From: Elysia chlorotica
Lineage: Eukaryota > Mollusca > Gastropoda > Plakobranchidae
Reading direction: 5' to 3'
Length of the DNA: 64,000 nucleotides
Assembly: GCA_003991915.1 (NCBI GenBank)
Contig: RQTK01001061.1
Location: 73,914 to 137,913 of the forward strand
Positions 39,557 to 64,000 of the stretch are shown here, piece by piece. Position 1 is the first letter of the stretch; every line of letters begins with the position of its first letter. The position numbers and the translations under genes are program-made. The notes below the pieces were generated by a model. That model was not told the DNA's origin. It saw only the letters and a list, made by a program, of their open reading frames with translations, and ran no database searches.

Positions 39557-39910
39557 AATCAAAGCACGGTGACAACTTTGAACGAGGGTCTGTGTAGTCG
39601 AGTGCAAAAAGAAAAAAAAAATGACCGAGGCCTTCAAAAATGACGTCACCACGCTTTGTGTTATTTCCTTGGCAATAGTGCTCTCTAGAAGTGATGACGC
39701 GTTTGTTTGTGTGGTCTACGTCCATGTCCACCAAATCAAAGCACGGTGACAACTTTGAACGAGGGTCTGTGTAGTCGAGTGCAAAAAGAAAAAAAAAATG
39801 ACCGAGGCCTTCAAAAATGACGTCACCACGCTTTGTGTTATTTCCTTGGCAATAGTGCTGGCTAGAAGTGATGACGCGTTTGTTTGTGTGGTCTACGTCC
39901 ATGTCCACCA
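39557..39910. repeat. 177-bp tandem duplication with TGACGTCA sites
   Basis: Two adjacent near-identical 177-bp units (39557-39733, 39734-39910), exactly 59 codons long. Each carries a palindromic TGACGTCA (39641-39648, 39818-39825), the classic CREB/ATF site, and a GATGACGCG further on. Because the period is divisible by three, the minus strand shows an artefactual repeated open frame of 159 codons. The region could be part of the FTCD or ZMYND11 promoter, or a transposon end. Confidence 0.85.
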
Positions 39911-40710
39911 TATTGCTTGTTTTCACAGGCCCGGGTCGAAGTTGAAGATCGCCGAGGGTGCAAGATGTCTTCAGTGATGAAAGCCTAAAACTGAGCCAGG
40001 CATGAGCCAAAATTTAGATTAAATCTACATTGGAAATAAAAAATACCTGGGTATCCCACAGGTGCATTTCACAAAAAGACGGAAAAATAATTAGAATCTA
40101 GGTAATGCATGTATCAAATACTTACACTTGGTTTTGACATTTCGTTGAGCAACGAAACTTCGGGAAAACCTAATCTAGATCTAGATTTGATCTGAAACTT
40201 GTGCATCAGAATAATTTTCCACAGGCTCAGTCCAATTTTTAGATCTTAAGTTTTAATCTAGGGCCTATATATATCTATATATGTATTCTTCATAGAGGTA
40301 TACTCTCTGTCTTTCTCTTTGGATGCTGTTTGTCTCCAAAGTTTCCATGGGGTGTGTGGCCCAAGACCTAAGTTTGACATTGTTTTTGTGATGGGATACA
40401 AGACTGTAAGACCAGTGGGGATAGATCTAGGCTCTACCTGGTCTTCTGTCTAAGCCTTCAAAATTGGCCCAACTCTCAACAATAACTTGCATAATTTGCA
40501 TCTAAAATATATGTTAGGGCCTAATATATTCTGAATTCTCAACTGGTGTTACGAGTAGCGTTTGCCGTACCAAACTAAAGGGTCCATTGCTAACTCTTGC
40601 TGTATTTCTTTGTGTTAAATAATGTAATACGCATTGAAAGATGAAACAAAAATGAAGGATGGTGGCGGTGGGAAAGGGTTGAAGAGTAAGACTTGAATTT
40701 GATCTACAGT

Positions 40711-40881
40711 GACAAAGATGAAAACAGATGTATTTATAACTATTTATGATTTATAACTGGAGTGAGGAGACCCAAATAATACAGATGAAGAGAGGTGACT
40801 GATAAAGATGAAAACATACATGTATAAACTATAATGATAACTGGAGTGAGGAGACTCAAATAATACAGATGAAGAGAGGTT
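40711..40881. repeat. 90-bp tandem duplication
   Basis: A unit beginning GACAAAGATGAAAACA at 40711 recurs at 40801 (GATAAAGATGAAAACA). Both copies contain ACTGGAGTGAGGAGAC and CAAATAATACAGATGAAGAG. They differ by several substitutions and a small deletion. Confidence 0.8.
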
Positions 40882-41338
40882 ATTCTGTTCAAACTGAAAA
40901 CAAGAGTCTTCGATAGTACATTGCCTCTCATTTAAGATTTAGATCTAGATACATGGCACTACCAATCAGTAATTCCGGACAGTTGAACCTAATTTTCAAG
41001 TTGCCTTGCCCCAAAACTGTGTTGCCTGTTTTATTTACTCACTGCAAGGCAGTGAGAATGCAAACTAGTGCGAGGAAGTGACCCAGAAAAGTTGGCTTTA
41101 ACAACTTTCTTTTCGTCACCTAGAAGTGATTTTTTGTTTTTGTTTCTGCATTTGTTTAAAATATTTTGGCCAAGCCAAGGTTTGCAGAAAAATTGAAAAT
41201 CAGTTAAATTAAAAAAAAATTGTTTGGCTTGATTTATTTATGTGGCTCTGCAATCTCAGGGTTTATAATGTTCATTTACAGAATAACTAACTACTAAAAC
41301 ATTTCTTTTCTATCCCTCCAAAGGTTCAAAAAAGTATA

Positions 41339-54520
<13,182 letters not shown>

Positions 54521-57500
54521 TTATTATCAGCCTTTTACTGATCCTTGGTATTTATGGATGAATTTTAAGTCTGAGGAAGAATTCTTCTTTCTTTTCTATT
54601 TATTTATTTTTGTTTGTTTGTGAAAACAGCTGCAGGATTTTTTTCGTTCATTATTATTTTTTGTGTGTGCTTACTTATCTTGAACCAGACATCTTACTTT
54701 CTACACTTCCAAACCCTTATGCAATATATGCAATGGATATGAAGTTTTTGTGACAATTCATATTCTTTCTCATTTTCCTAGTAACCAAATTCTTAGCGGA
54801 TCTTAGCATTGCAAGTTGTTTTTCCGTTTGTCTTGAAAGAAACAAAAGTATTATTGCAATTTAAAAAGAAATATTTTGTAAGATTTAACAGTTTAAAAAT
54901 TAATATTTTGACCTTTCTGGAGATCAACTATAAGACACCATTTACTCTTTATTTTTTTATAATTCCTTTTTATGTTATTTATCTTATTAAAAAAAAATCA
55001 TCCATCCTTGCTTCAATTGAGTTCATGATTTTTAAGATAATTTGTAATCTCATAAATCATAGTACCAAGAAAATGTTATTGTTATCAAAGGATTAATACA
55101 GAAATGGGCTGCTCATGGAAACAGCTACAGCATATCTTATAAATGTCTTGGTTGACTCTGAACAACAGAAAGATACAAGTTTAATGTGAATGACATATAT
55201 TAGTTTATTAGAAAGGTATATCTAATTTTTGTAAACATGATTTCTCAGACTAGCGTTAAGTCATTTCTATTTTCTTATAAAGACTGAAAAAAAAAAAGAA
55301 AATCTCAATGTGCTGAATTTGGAGCATTATGGTTTAAAGCTGTATTGCTCAATGCAGTTATGGTTAATAATGGTTAAAAAAGGTAAATTAACATTTAAAA
55401 TTGTAGAGAATGGGGTTATTAACGAAACATCTTTACTCCAGTCCTTCTAATTTAATAGGCATTATGTTTCACATACCCTCAGATTTAAGTTATATATCAA
55501 ATATTCTCCACAGGTTAAGATAAGATGAACTATTACTTTATTATTAGTCCTTGTGGAAAATTCTGATTTTGTTACTAAAGACACAGTGTTATATGAGAAA
55601 ACTGTTGTATTTCTGTTCTGAACCCCATGTTTTATATATAAGTGATGGTAATTCTGGCTTGTGATATTAACTGTATTAACAATTTACATGAAAGAAGTGC
55701 TTCAAGTACACTATATTTGTTTTCTCTGATTTAATTGATTGGAAAGGACTTGTGTACAATATAAAAAAAAAAGAACTATATAAGGTATACAATTACCTCT
55801 TGAGTCACCGTAGCTACATTTCCAATTACTGATCGAAAAGCCCCACAAGAAGAGGGGAAATTTAAACCATATGGAGTAAGCCAATTATACTGAATTGTTT
55901 GCAGTGTCATTTTTTAAATTTTTATTTCATAGTTGTAGTGAACTCAGTAGAATTTTAGGTAAGTATAGACAAATTATTATATGTATAATGTTTTTGTTTG
56001 GAACAGATGAACAGATGTTATTTCCTATTATTGGTTTATAAATCTGGTAATAATTTGAGAATCTGGTTGTTGGATGTTTCTGAGCAAACAGTGAATTTGA
56101 ATGTCACAGCATAGTTTAAAGCATATATCTAATCCATAGTAAAAATATTGCCCCGATGCAAAATCTAAGACATTGATCCTCTCGTAAGTTATTCAGTAAA
56201 ATATATCACTCACAATGTAAAATATTTTAGCTACAGCTGAAAATGCTTGTCGCCTTTGAGGTACATATAGATAGATAAAGTAAAAATATAATATCCATTT
56301 CTGTTAATTTTTTTTTTCATTATCAAAAATTTTTTTTTGTGTGTGTAAATATTGTAAAGTGCACCAAGGTGATATGATGAAATATAAATCAATAGGAATT
56401 TGAGTTTAGGATAACCTTTGCCTGTTGATAGATAAACGGAAACCACTTATTACTGTTTAAAATTAGAACAAGTTTCCAAGTTTCACACATATGTTTCTGT
56501 ATCACATTTAAAATATAATTATTTGTACATAAATCTTGAGGATCACCCATTTTGCCTGTGTATAGTAAAGCATTCCGCTATATTTTTTTTTCCTTGTGTC
56601 TCCTTGGCAATACTAGCACTTCATTTTGCTTGCAATTAAAGGATTTTTTATGCTGGCCTGTGGTGACATTGGATCTGTTCTAATCTCATATATGTGTAAT
56701 GTACAATTATACTTATGTTTTTTTTTCCCTTTAAATTTACCTTCTAACTGATTATTTTGGATAATTAACTGTCTCTTTATTTATTTCTTGGGCAAACATA
56801 TTTTTTCATGATAATAGTATAGAAGTTAACACTCAAACTGGGTTTCTTTTATACTACTCTGTAATCCTGTCAATTCTGTGTTTGTCTATTTCAAAATCAA
56901 CTGCCACAGAATCGCTTTTTCTTCAACCATAAAAAGTATGAGCATTGGATAAATAATTATAATAACTTAAAAGACAGTAAGGAAAGGAGCAAAATATCAC
57001 AAGCTTTGTATGAAAAGAACAGTGCAAGAAAAAATAAAATAAAGAGAAGACAACATGGTCAATTCTCTTCATATAATTAAAATAGAAACATCCCCTTCCT
57101 GTGTCTGTGGATAGACAAAACACCAGAACAGGTTCTACAATCCTGCCCTTTATATGAGGAAGCCAGAAAAGAAACATGGCCATGACCTCTTCCACAGAAT
57201 CCGAACTCCACCGCCATAAGGACCACTTGAAAAAAACAAACAAGTTTCATTTATGAAGAGGACTGGACTGGCAATAGAATCTGCAAACAAGAAGAGAGAG
57301 AGAGTCCAGTTTGAAAGTAAGACATTGTTTGTAGGAAAAGCTGCATATCTGTATTAATTATTTTGGCAGAAAAAGTTGCTGAGACTATAGACATGCATTT
57401 GACGCAGCAACGGCACACTTGTTTCTTTAATTAGACAAGGTGGAAGAACAGGAAAGTGTATCAAAGAAATTGGTGTGAGGGGACAAGATGAAGAGTTCCT

Positions 57501-60500
57501 TGCTTTGTAAAGGAATATAGCATGTTTGCGTTTGTGGGTAATTTGGATCAATTAAGTTTTTCTGCAAAGCCCTTTTAAACTATTATTATTGCATACAAAA
57601 TAAAAATTTCAACAAATTTGTTATGCCTTGTGGTCTCAAAACAGAATTGTTGAAGGCAAAAGAATGCAAAAAATCGGGCGATCTGATATGTAAAAAAATT
57701 TTCCATGTAAGATAATGGTTAAGGTCTGTTTGGTTTGGTATTTGGTAATTTTTTTTTTTTATATAAATGTTTTTACTTCAATGATTTTTAAATATCTACT
57801 CAAAGCCTTATTGTAACAATATAATTATACTGGTTAACTTAAAGATTGAAATAAATATACATATATGCAAGATCAAATTCAATTTATCATAACTATTTTT
57901 AAAAACTTTGGATCAGCTTAGCCTTAAACTTTACTTATCTACTGGTAATAGTTAGACTTGAACTTTTCAAAGGGTTCTATACTTAAAAAAATTTTTTTTT
58001 ATCTTTGTTTTGTTTTTACCTTGGCTGCACTTTGAAAGTTGGAGCAATAGAGAGATAGAAAGGTTGTTTAAAATGGCAATTTTCAAGTACCAATTATTGG
58101 ACTTGTACTTGTTTTTTAAACATTCTTTTTTTTTTAGTCATGTTTTTAAATCCCTTTTTCTTATTTCTTTTTCACTTTTCCTACTTAGTTGCTTATTGAC
58201 ACTGCTTCAATTTCATTTTGTTGAAGTCCACACAATGATTTATCATAACCAGAGAATTGTTATATTGATAAAATGCCATGTTCACAGAATCTGATAATAA
58301 ACTGCCTCAGATATTGTCTGATGCAATGAAAAACATTTTTTTTTTCATTCTATCAAATAGCATCTAATATTTTGATAAATTGGCAATCTAATCCAATGAT
58401 TCAATTGAAATATAATTATATTTGTAAAGATATTTTTCTGAACATTGCCTTTACTCATTTATAATTGCTTCTGTTTCACCCATGAACATTTTTTGCATAT
58501 GCTTATGGTTTTTGGGTTAAGGTTGAGTCTTGGTTTCATTTAAGCTCTGTACAGCTGTCTTTCATATCTGCTGGGTTCAAGGCGTACTTACTTAAGGAAT
58601 GTAATAAAGCTTTGATGTTAGATTATTGTTAAACTCGTAAGGAAATTTGTTTTGAGTATTTTTTAAACTGATGTAGCAAACATGGTTGATGGGGGGTTTG
58701 GCTCTAATTATATTATGTTCCTGAAGTGATCAAATTTTGTACATCCGATGTTAACTTGGTATTTGATTGAAAACTAAATGGTCTATTGTGATTTTTTTTA
58801 ATGTGACATATTAATTGGATTGTTGCTTTATTTGTTTTCTATATATTTACAAAGGATTCAGGCAATCTTTCTTGACATGATAACATTTCTTTGAAATGAA
58901 TTTAATTTGTTGTTATGTGCTCTCTCCCTCTAAAAATGAAGACTAGAACCACATTGTTATATTTTTTACATGTTTTTTTTTTTATTATCTTTGACATCTC
59001 TAAATCTTTAAGGAAATTAGAACTGAATTCACACACTTTGTTTTTGCATATTTGACTATTGTGTCATTTTTTTGTAGATGAAAAATTTTGCTTACTGTTT
59101 TATACAAGCACTAAAATCTTTTAGAATACTTTTAGGAGATTTTGAAACGTTCTACCTAATATTTTTCGGTGTGTATTATATGTGTGCCCATAATGGTGGG
59201 GGAAAAATGTTCTCAGATCTTGTTCATTTCAAAGAACACATTCTTAATCAGAGGTTGTTTTTTTTTCAAGTTTAGTGTTTGATGTGGTGCTTCTAAAACA
59301 TTTCTATATAGTTTATTAAAATTATGTTATGTTTTTTTTTGTAGCAACTGTTTAAGTCAGGAGTTTAAGTTTGCTACTCTTATGCAGAATTCTTCTTGTT
59401 TTCGCCTACTCTTTTACCATACAGATTCTAGTCATATACATTTATTGCCCTTCAGAAACTGTACTGTTTTGATGTAGATCTATATTTACCCAATTTTTAA
59501 CAATGGAAAATATTGAACTGAAACAGAATTTTGTTTTAGAATAACTAAGATTTTGTTTCTGCAGAGTGGCAGCTCAGTTTTAGTCATCAGAGTTTAGTTG
59601 TGAAAAAAAAACCCACAATTAACAAATACTGTGTCGAATGAAACCACAAGTATATTGGAACTCTGCAAACATGTTAACATATTTATAAATTTCAAACATA
59701 AAATTGATCTGTATCTCATTTCACTATTTTCAGCTCAATCTTTATGATGAAGTTGTTTATAAAAAAAAATCAGATCAAAGGTTAAGTACCGGTACATTAA
59801 CTTAAGAAAATGGGGATTTTATGTATTGAAAGTGTACATTTTGTACAATACTTTTATAAGGCCTTTGGTATTAAAAAAAACAAACAAAACATCATCCGAA
59901 TGTACTTAACAAAAGCAACTAATGTTTATAAAGAGATTAAAGAAAATAATTTTCGTCAGGGTAACATGATAAACAAAGAGTTAGCTGACTTTTCAAAGGC
60001 AAAAATATAAACAAAATGCAGATAAATAATAACAAGGAACTCTTTATGATATAAAAAAAATGACCATAAGACCGGCTGTAAAAAAAAGATTTATATATAT
60101 TTTTTTGTATTTTCTTGGCTATTAATATGAAACATTTTGTTTAGGCCTTGAAACATAGGTTCCATTGTCTTTGCCCCTGTACATATGCTTCATATTATTT
60201 TGAAACAGCAGAAGACAAAGCTGTGTTTGTTAATGTTTCAAACTTTGATCTAGTTATATGGCTTAAGCTCAGAAACTTTAATGAACCATGTTGCTAATAT
60301 TCTATCAAGAAACTGACAATATTTCGTTTTTAAATTTTCTGTATGCTGGTATTTGAGAAAAAAAATTCGTTTTACTTTTTTTTTTTAATTTATAAAGTAA
60401 ATGGATGATAAGGCAAAACAAAAAAAGTAGTATTTACTTGTTATCAAATTATTTTTAGCCAGCTTGAATTCAGTGTTTCAATATTACTGAGCCTAAGATT

Positions 60501-61885
60501 GATTAAATTATTTTGGATGGCATGGTGTGGTGGGAATATATAACTATGTTTTTATAATGAACTATGTTGTAAATCAGCAAGTATATCTATTTTCCCAAGA
60601 ATTATGTCATTAAAACATTCTGTAGTCATTGATGGTTTTGGGTTTATAGATTCTTTAACAATGTGAATAATTTGTGTCTCTCAACTTCAATTACTATACC
60701 TGATTTGAGAGTATGGCCATTTCTTGCCACACATGTGTTAAGAGCGGCTGACTTGGGCGTCTGGTGTTTGGTTGTGTGATTCCGACCTTTTTGAAGCCCT
60801 TGTGCTTTGAAGTGTTGTAGTGTTTTGAGCGGTGCTGGCAAGTTGAGTATATATAAATATATACTAGTTGAAGGCCAGAGAATTTGCGGGATTAAAAGTT
60901 TAAATATCCATGTTGACATGGATGGTTGATCAAGTGATGTTCGTGATTGTGTGGTTGAGTGGATTTGATTTGTATTGAGTGTTGTTGCTAAGTATCTGGA
61001 TCGTCTTAAATGACGTCTCTTTTTCTCACCTGCCACTGTAAAAGATCTAATCTAGATCTAAATCTTCCACAATTAAATTTCGCCCATGATACATGTCATG
61101 TTTCTTAGTAAAAAAAAAAAAAATCAGATCTAGATTCTAGATTATTCCTGAGTGAGTCATCTTTATTTTTAGGTGACTGGGTAAGTCTGCGGTGATAAAC
61201 TTTTTAGAATTACCGCTCTAAAGTGCACACCCTTTGTATTGCTTTTTAAAAAGTGGTGATCAGCATGTCCCTAATCTGATGCATAGTGGTTCATAAAAAA
61301 ATGTTTTGCAATTTTCAAGTGAACGAGTAAGTCTGTGTAGATAGGCAAAAATCGAGGCAGGGAGACCACAATCACCACTAAATTTTTATATATATTTTTT
61401 TTATTTTCCCTCCCAATATTATGTTTTTTGTTTGTGTATCTTAAACATAAGAACGCACCTGCATCATTGACTTCTCAATACTGTACTATTAGGACTGTCA
61501 GCACAAAGGCTAAGCCTTTCTTTATCTCTTGTATTGGGTTGCAGGCATTGCAATAAATAATAGTGCTGTTATGCCTCATCAATATCGGCTGACAGTTTAT
61601 CTATTGTAGAAGTCGATGACCTGCATGAAAATTAAAATAATATATGTCAATTGGATGCCCTCTCTATCCATAATTTTTAAAAAGTTGATAAAGCAAACAC
61701 ATATTTGTCAGAATAGTGCCTTCAAGTTTCTTTCTAGTACACACAGATATAATGCATACACAAAAAAAAACATTTTTCTATTCAAGGACAATGACAAATT
61801 TTATGAGTAATTAATTTATTACAAAACTTCTTTTTTACATGTGAAAATATATACAATTTACACACAACAAAAGAGAATACAGCCA
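54521..61885. other. Tail-to-tail intergenic region after ZMYND11
   Basis: AT-rich, and presumably begins with the ZMYND11 3' UTR, whose end I cannot place (several AATAAA words, for example near 57600 and 58613). No exon with conserved content was found. A minus-strand stretch at 60644-61036 is open for 130 codons but lacks recognisable domains and most of it lacks an ATG. CTAGATCTA words cluster near 61046-61136. Confidence 0.55.
61815..61820 (-). other. Polyadenylation signal (AATAAA on minus strand)
   Basis: TTTATT on the + strand, about 65 bases past the stop codon of the minus-strand gene ending at 61886, consistent with a short 3' UTR. Confidence 0.6.
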
Positions 61886-62370
61886 TCAAAAGCTTTTAAG
61901 CTCATCAATTTCTGTAAATAATTGATGGAATGTCAAACTTGGAGCTTTACTATCAATCATCTTTTGTCCCCTAGATTTGCCAGACCTGATTCACAAATCA
62001 AACTTCAACACAGCAATAACATTTGCATGGTGTCCATGTGACAGGGATGAAGAGTTATGAGTCAATACTGTATTGTTCATTGCACGACTCAAAATAAGCT
62101 TAAATTGTGAACTATTTGGCCTCTGCAACAGGTAGAACGTCTCTCTCTCTCCATCCCTCCTCCCTCCCTCCTGTCTCGTGCTGTTTCAACCTCTCCCTGG
62201 ATCAGCTTTCTTTTTTCTTCTTCTAAGTTCAGGTTATTTTGTTCAACCCCTGAACATTCCACTGACAGCGATGGAACCAATATTTTACTTCTGTTTCATT
62301 TTTTCCTCATAACAGAAAAGGACAGGACTGTGGCAGCCAGAGCCGTCCATCCACCCAGTCTCATGTTGTA

Positions 62371-62417
<47 letters not shown>

Positions 62418-64000
62418 GGAGGGGGAGGGGGTGTATGAAACAATCAACTTTGTTTTGATGAAAATGAAGAAACAATGTGACTTTTAACTTTTTTTTTCAA
62501 GGACAAAACAATCACCAGTTTGCTAACTAATCTTTCATATAAAAAAGTGACTTTAAATTTTTGAAGTTAAGTAAAGTGTGTGGAAAGTTCTTCAAAAATT
62601 ATTATAAATTACTTTTTCAAAATGTTCATACCTTGGAGGAGGTTCTGGAAGAGGCACGGCATCAATGGGTATCATATCAACTTCATTGTCAGACATAATT
62701 TGGTTTTCTGTGGATGCATACATTTTACAAAATATTAAAATCTGTTCATTCCAGGAACTTGAGAAGCCAATGAAACTATTTCTTATCTGACGGAGTAGGT
62801 AGAATAAATATACACAAGTAGTGCACTAAATCATACTTTCAGGCCTGTACAGTTCAACTTGTTGTACAAAAAAAAATGTGCTCTGCTATTTAAATCAATT
62901 TTTAAGGAGTGAAAGTGTTATGGTGCCTCATGCTACAATTATATTATGCTTTGGCATCTTTCTTTATCCTTAGTGCACACTATTTAAAAGCTGATAATGA
63001 CAATTCCTAATCACAAACAATTAGAACTACATGCAACATTAACTCAACGGATATATACATTTGTGGAAAACCCTAAAGAAAATGCGATTGCATGAGCATT
63101 GCTGTCAAAATCACCGAGTTTTCATTGAGTTAAAGAAATTAATTGTTGTAACTGATATAAACTTAAAGCAGAAACATTTTAAATTTGAAGTTCTTAGGCT
63201 CCTTTTTTAAAAGGATTGATGAAGATTTCTAAATTGTATATAGAGTACTTTAAACTTTCATTCTTAAACTTAAAACTATTTTTGGACAAATCTTAATAGA
63301 CTGAAATAAAACTGAAATCCCAACCGTCTGTTGAAAACATTGCTGTTCCACGTCCACTTGGAGCAGATATTGTATATGAAATGTAGTCTTTGTCCTGGCC
63401 AGTGTTATATTGTTTGCTTCCCCGGCGGATATCAGGCTTGAGAGAAAGAAAATTATATTGTGTTTGTTTTTTACTAAGAACTGAACATACTATTTGCAGG
63501 CAACAATTTGTCTTCTACAAGCTATATAATGCTATAAATTATTTACTACCTACCTGGTATGTATCAAGAGTTGCAGTGTAGCATGGTGCAGAGCTAATAA
63601 GATTACAATATATTGTGTTGTAAATGATACTCGGATGTTCATATTATTTTGAGGCAACATATCAACTACTATTATTAATTGCAAATGAGCTCCAGAATAA
63701 TTATAAAGAATGATTTTTAAAGCGCTAAAGAAGTGAATATGTGATTACCAATGGTTTCTTTGGGCTGGAAGATGGAGCTTTTGTCGGCATCACACCTCCA
63801 GGCATGTCAGCCTGCAAATAATAAGAATCTTATAAATGGCTTTATCTATAAATGGGATTTGAATTAAATCCGAGGGAATAAACTTGTATGATATATAAAA
63901 ATCTCAAAATCAAAAGAGATAAAATTTTAAAATAAAATTCAAAATCATTTAAATTTAGCATATTTTACTATACCTGTTCACAATGCAGTTTATTTGCTAA
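61886..64000 (-). CDS. Unrecognised protein, last five coding exons (5' partial)
   Basis: Exons in transcript order: 64000-63974 (partial), 63811-63749, 63436-63325, 62707-62632, 61985-61886 (TGA). All junctions are GT-AG and phases agree throughout, giving 125 C-terminal residues. The order is LANKLHCEQ; a Pro/Ser/Lys linker (MPTKAPSSSPKKPL); PDIRRGSKQYNTGQDKDYI with SAPSGRG; an acidic/Pro stretch (SDNEVDMIPIDAVPLPEPPP); and a C-terminus SLTFHQLFTEIDELKSF. It looks mostly disordered, with a short amphipathic C-terminal helix. I do not recognise the family. Support comes from five consistent splice junctions and a nearby polyadenylation signal; most of the gene lies outside the window. Confidence 0.75.
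62370..62414. repeat. (GA)n microsatellite
   Basis: A GA run followed by a G-rich patch, in the last intron of the unrecognised minus-strand gene. Confidence 0.95.

Larger units (their letters stand above)
38861..41323. other. Head-to-head intergenic region FTCD / ZMYND11
   Basis: The start codons of the two divergent genes are about 2.56 kb apart. Both first coding exons are preceded by an acceptor, so each has at least one unseen non-coding exon, probably in this region. It holds a SINE-A (39013-39270), a 177-bp tandem duplication with CRE-like sites (39557-39910), several CTAGATCTAG words and a 90-bp tandem duplication (40711-40881). No TATA box can be assigned. Confidence 0.5.

Noticed and set aside
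39531-40010. 159-codon minus-strand frame with an internal 59-residue repeat
   Set aside because: Repetition is explained by a 177-bp DNA tandem duplication; no family recognised and no splice context. It could be a non-coding leader region or repeat.
60644-61036. 130-codon minus-strand open frame
   Set aside because: No ATG at its start (the first ATG leaves about 91 codons), no recognisable domain and ordinary non-coding context.

Overview
This is an AT-rich, intron-rich, repeat-rich metazoan genomic window. Four spliced protein-coding genes can be reconstructed exon by exon from GT-AG sites, matching intron phases and resemblance to known families. Their style (short exons, tRNA-derived SINEs, small inverted-repeat elements, many CTAGATCTAG-type words) suggests a mollusc, probably a gastropod. 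That is an inference from general resemblance, not a database result.

Layout. (1) 1.7-22.4 kb, + strand: a WDR6 orthologue, about 24 coding exons and about 1,174 codons, ending in a last exon with a nearby AATAAA. One exon (9308-9461) is out of frame by one base in this assembly. (2) 22.4-28.1 kb: a tail-to-tail intergenic region with one SINE. (3) 28.1-38.8 kb, - strand: formimidoyltransferase-cyclodeaminase (FTCD), 14 coding exons, 530 residues. About eight conserved residues are missing where a 175-bp duplicated segment abuts exon 10. (4) 38.9-41.3 kb: a head-to-head intergenic region between FTCD and ZMYND11 with a SINE, a 177-bp tandem duplication carrying CRE-like TGACGTCA sites, and a 90-bp tandem duplication. 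(5) 41.3-54.5 kb, + strand: ZMYND11/BS69, 13 coding exons and 696 residues, with an N-terminal winged-helix-like domain, PHD, bromodomain, PWWP, acidic region, coiled coil and MYND. The zinc finger expected between bromodomain and PWWP is not found. A 134-base assembly gap lies in one intron. (6) 54.5-61.9 kb: tail-to-tail, no supported gene. (7) 61.9-64.0 kb, - strand: the last five exons of a gene I do not recognise, running off the window.

The genes are ordinary housekeeping or regulatory genes: tRNA wobble methylation, histidine/folate catabolism and chromatin reading. They show no operon-like link. The accessory layer is transposable elements: tRNA-derived SINEs (two with clear target-site duplications, one nested in another SINE, one nested in a LINE fragment), pogo/Tigger-type DNA elements with TA flanks and a decayed transposase HTH, and a small inverted-repeat family with one copy in an intron of each of the three recognised genes. 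I found no convincing new multi-gene system. The most useful leads are the three apparent lesions in conserved genes and the uncharacterised repeat families.
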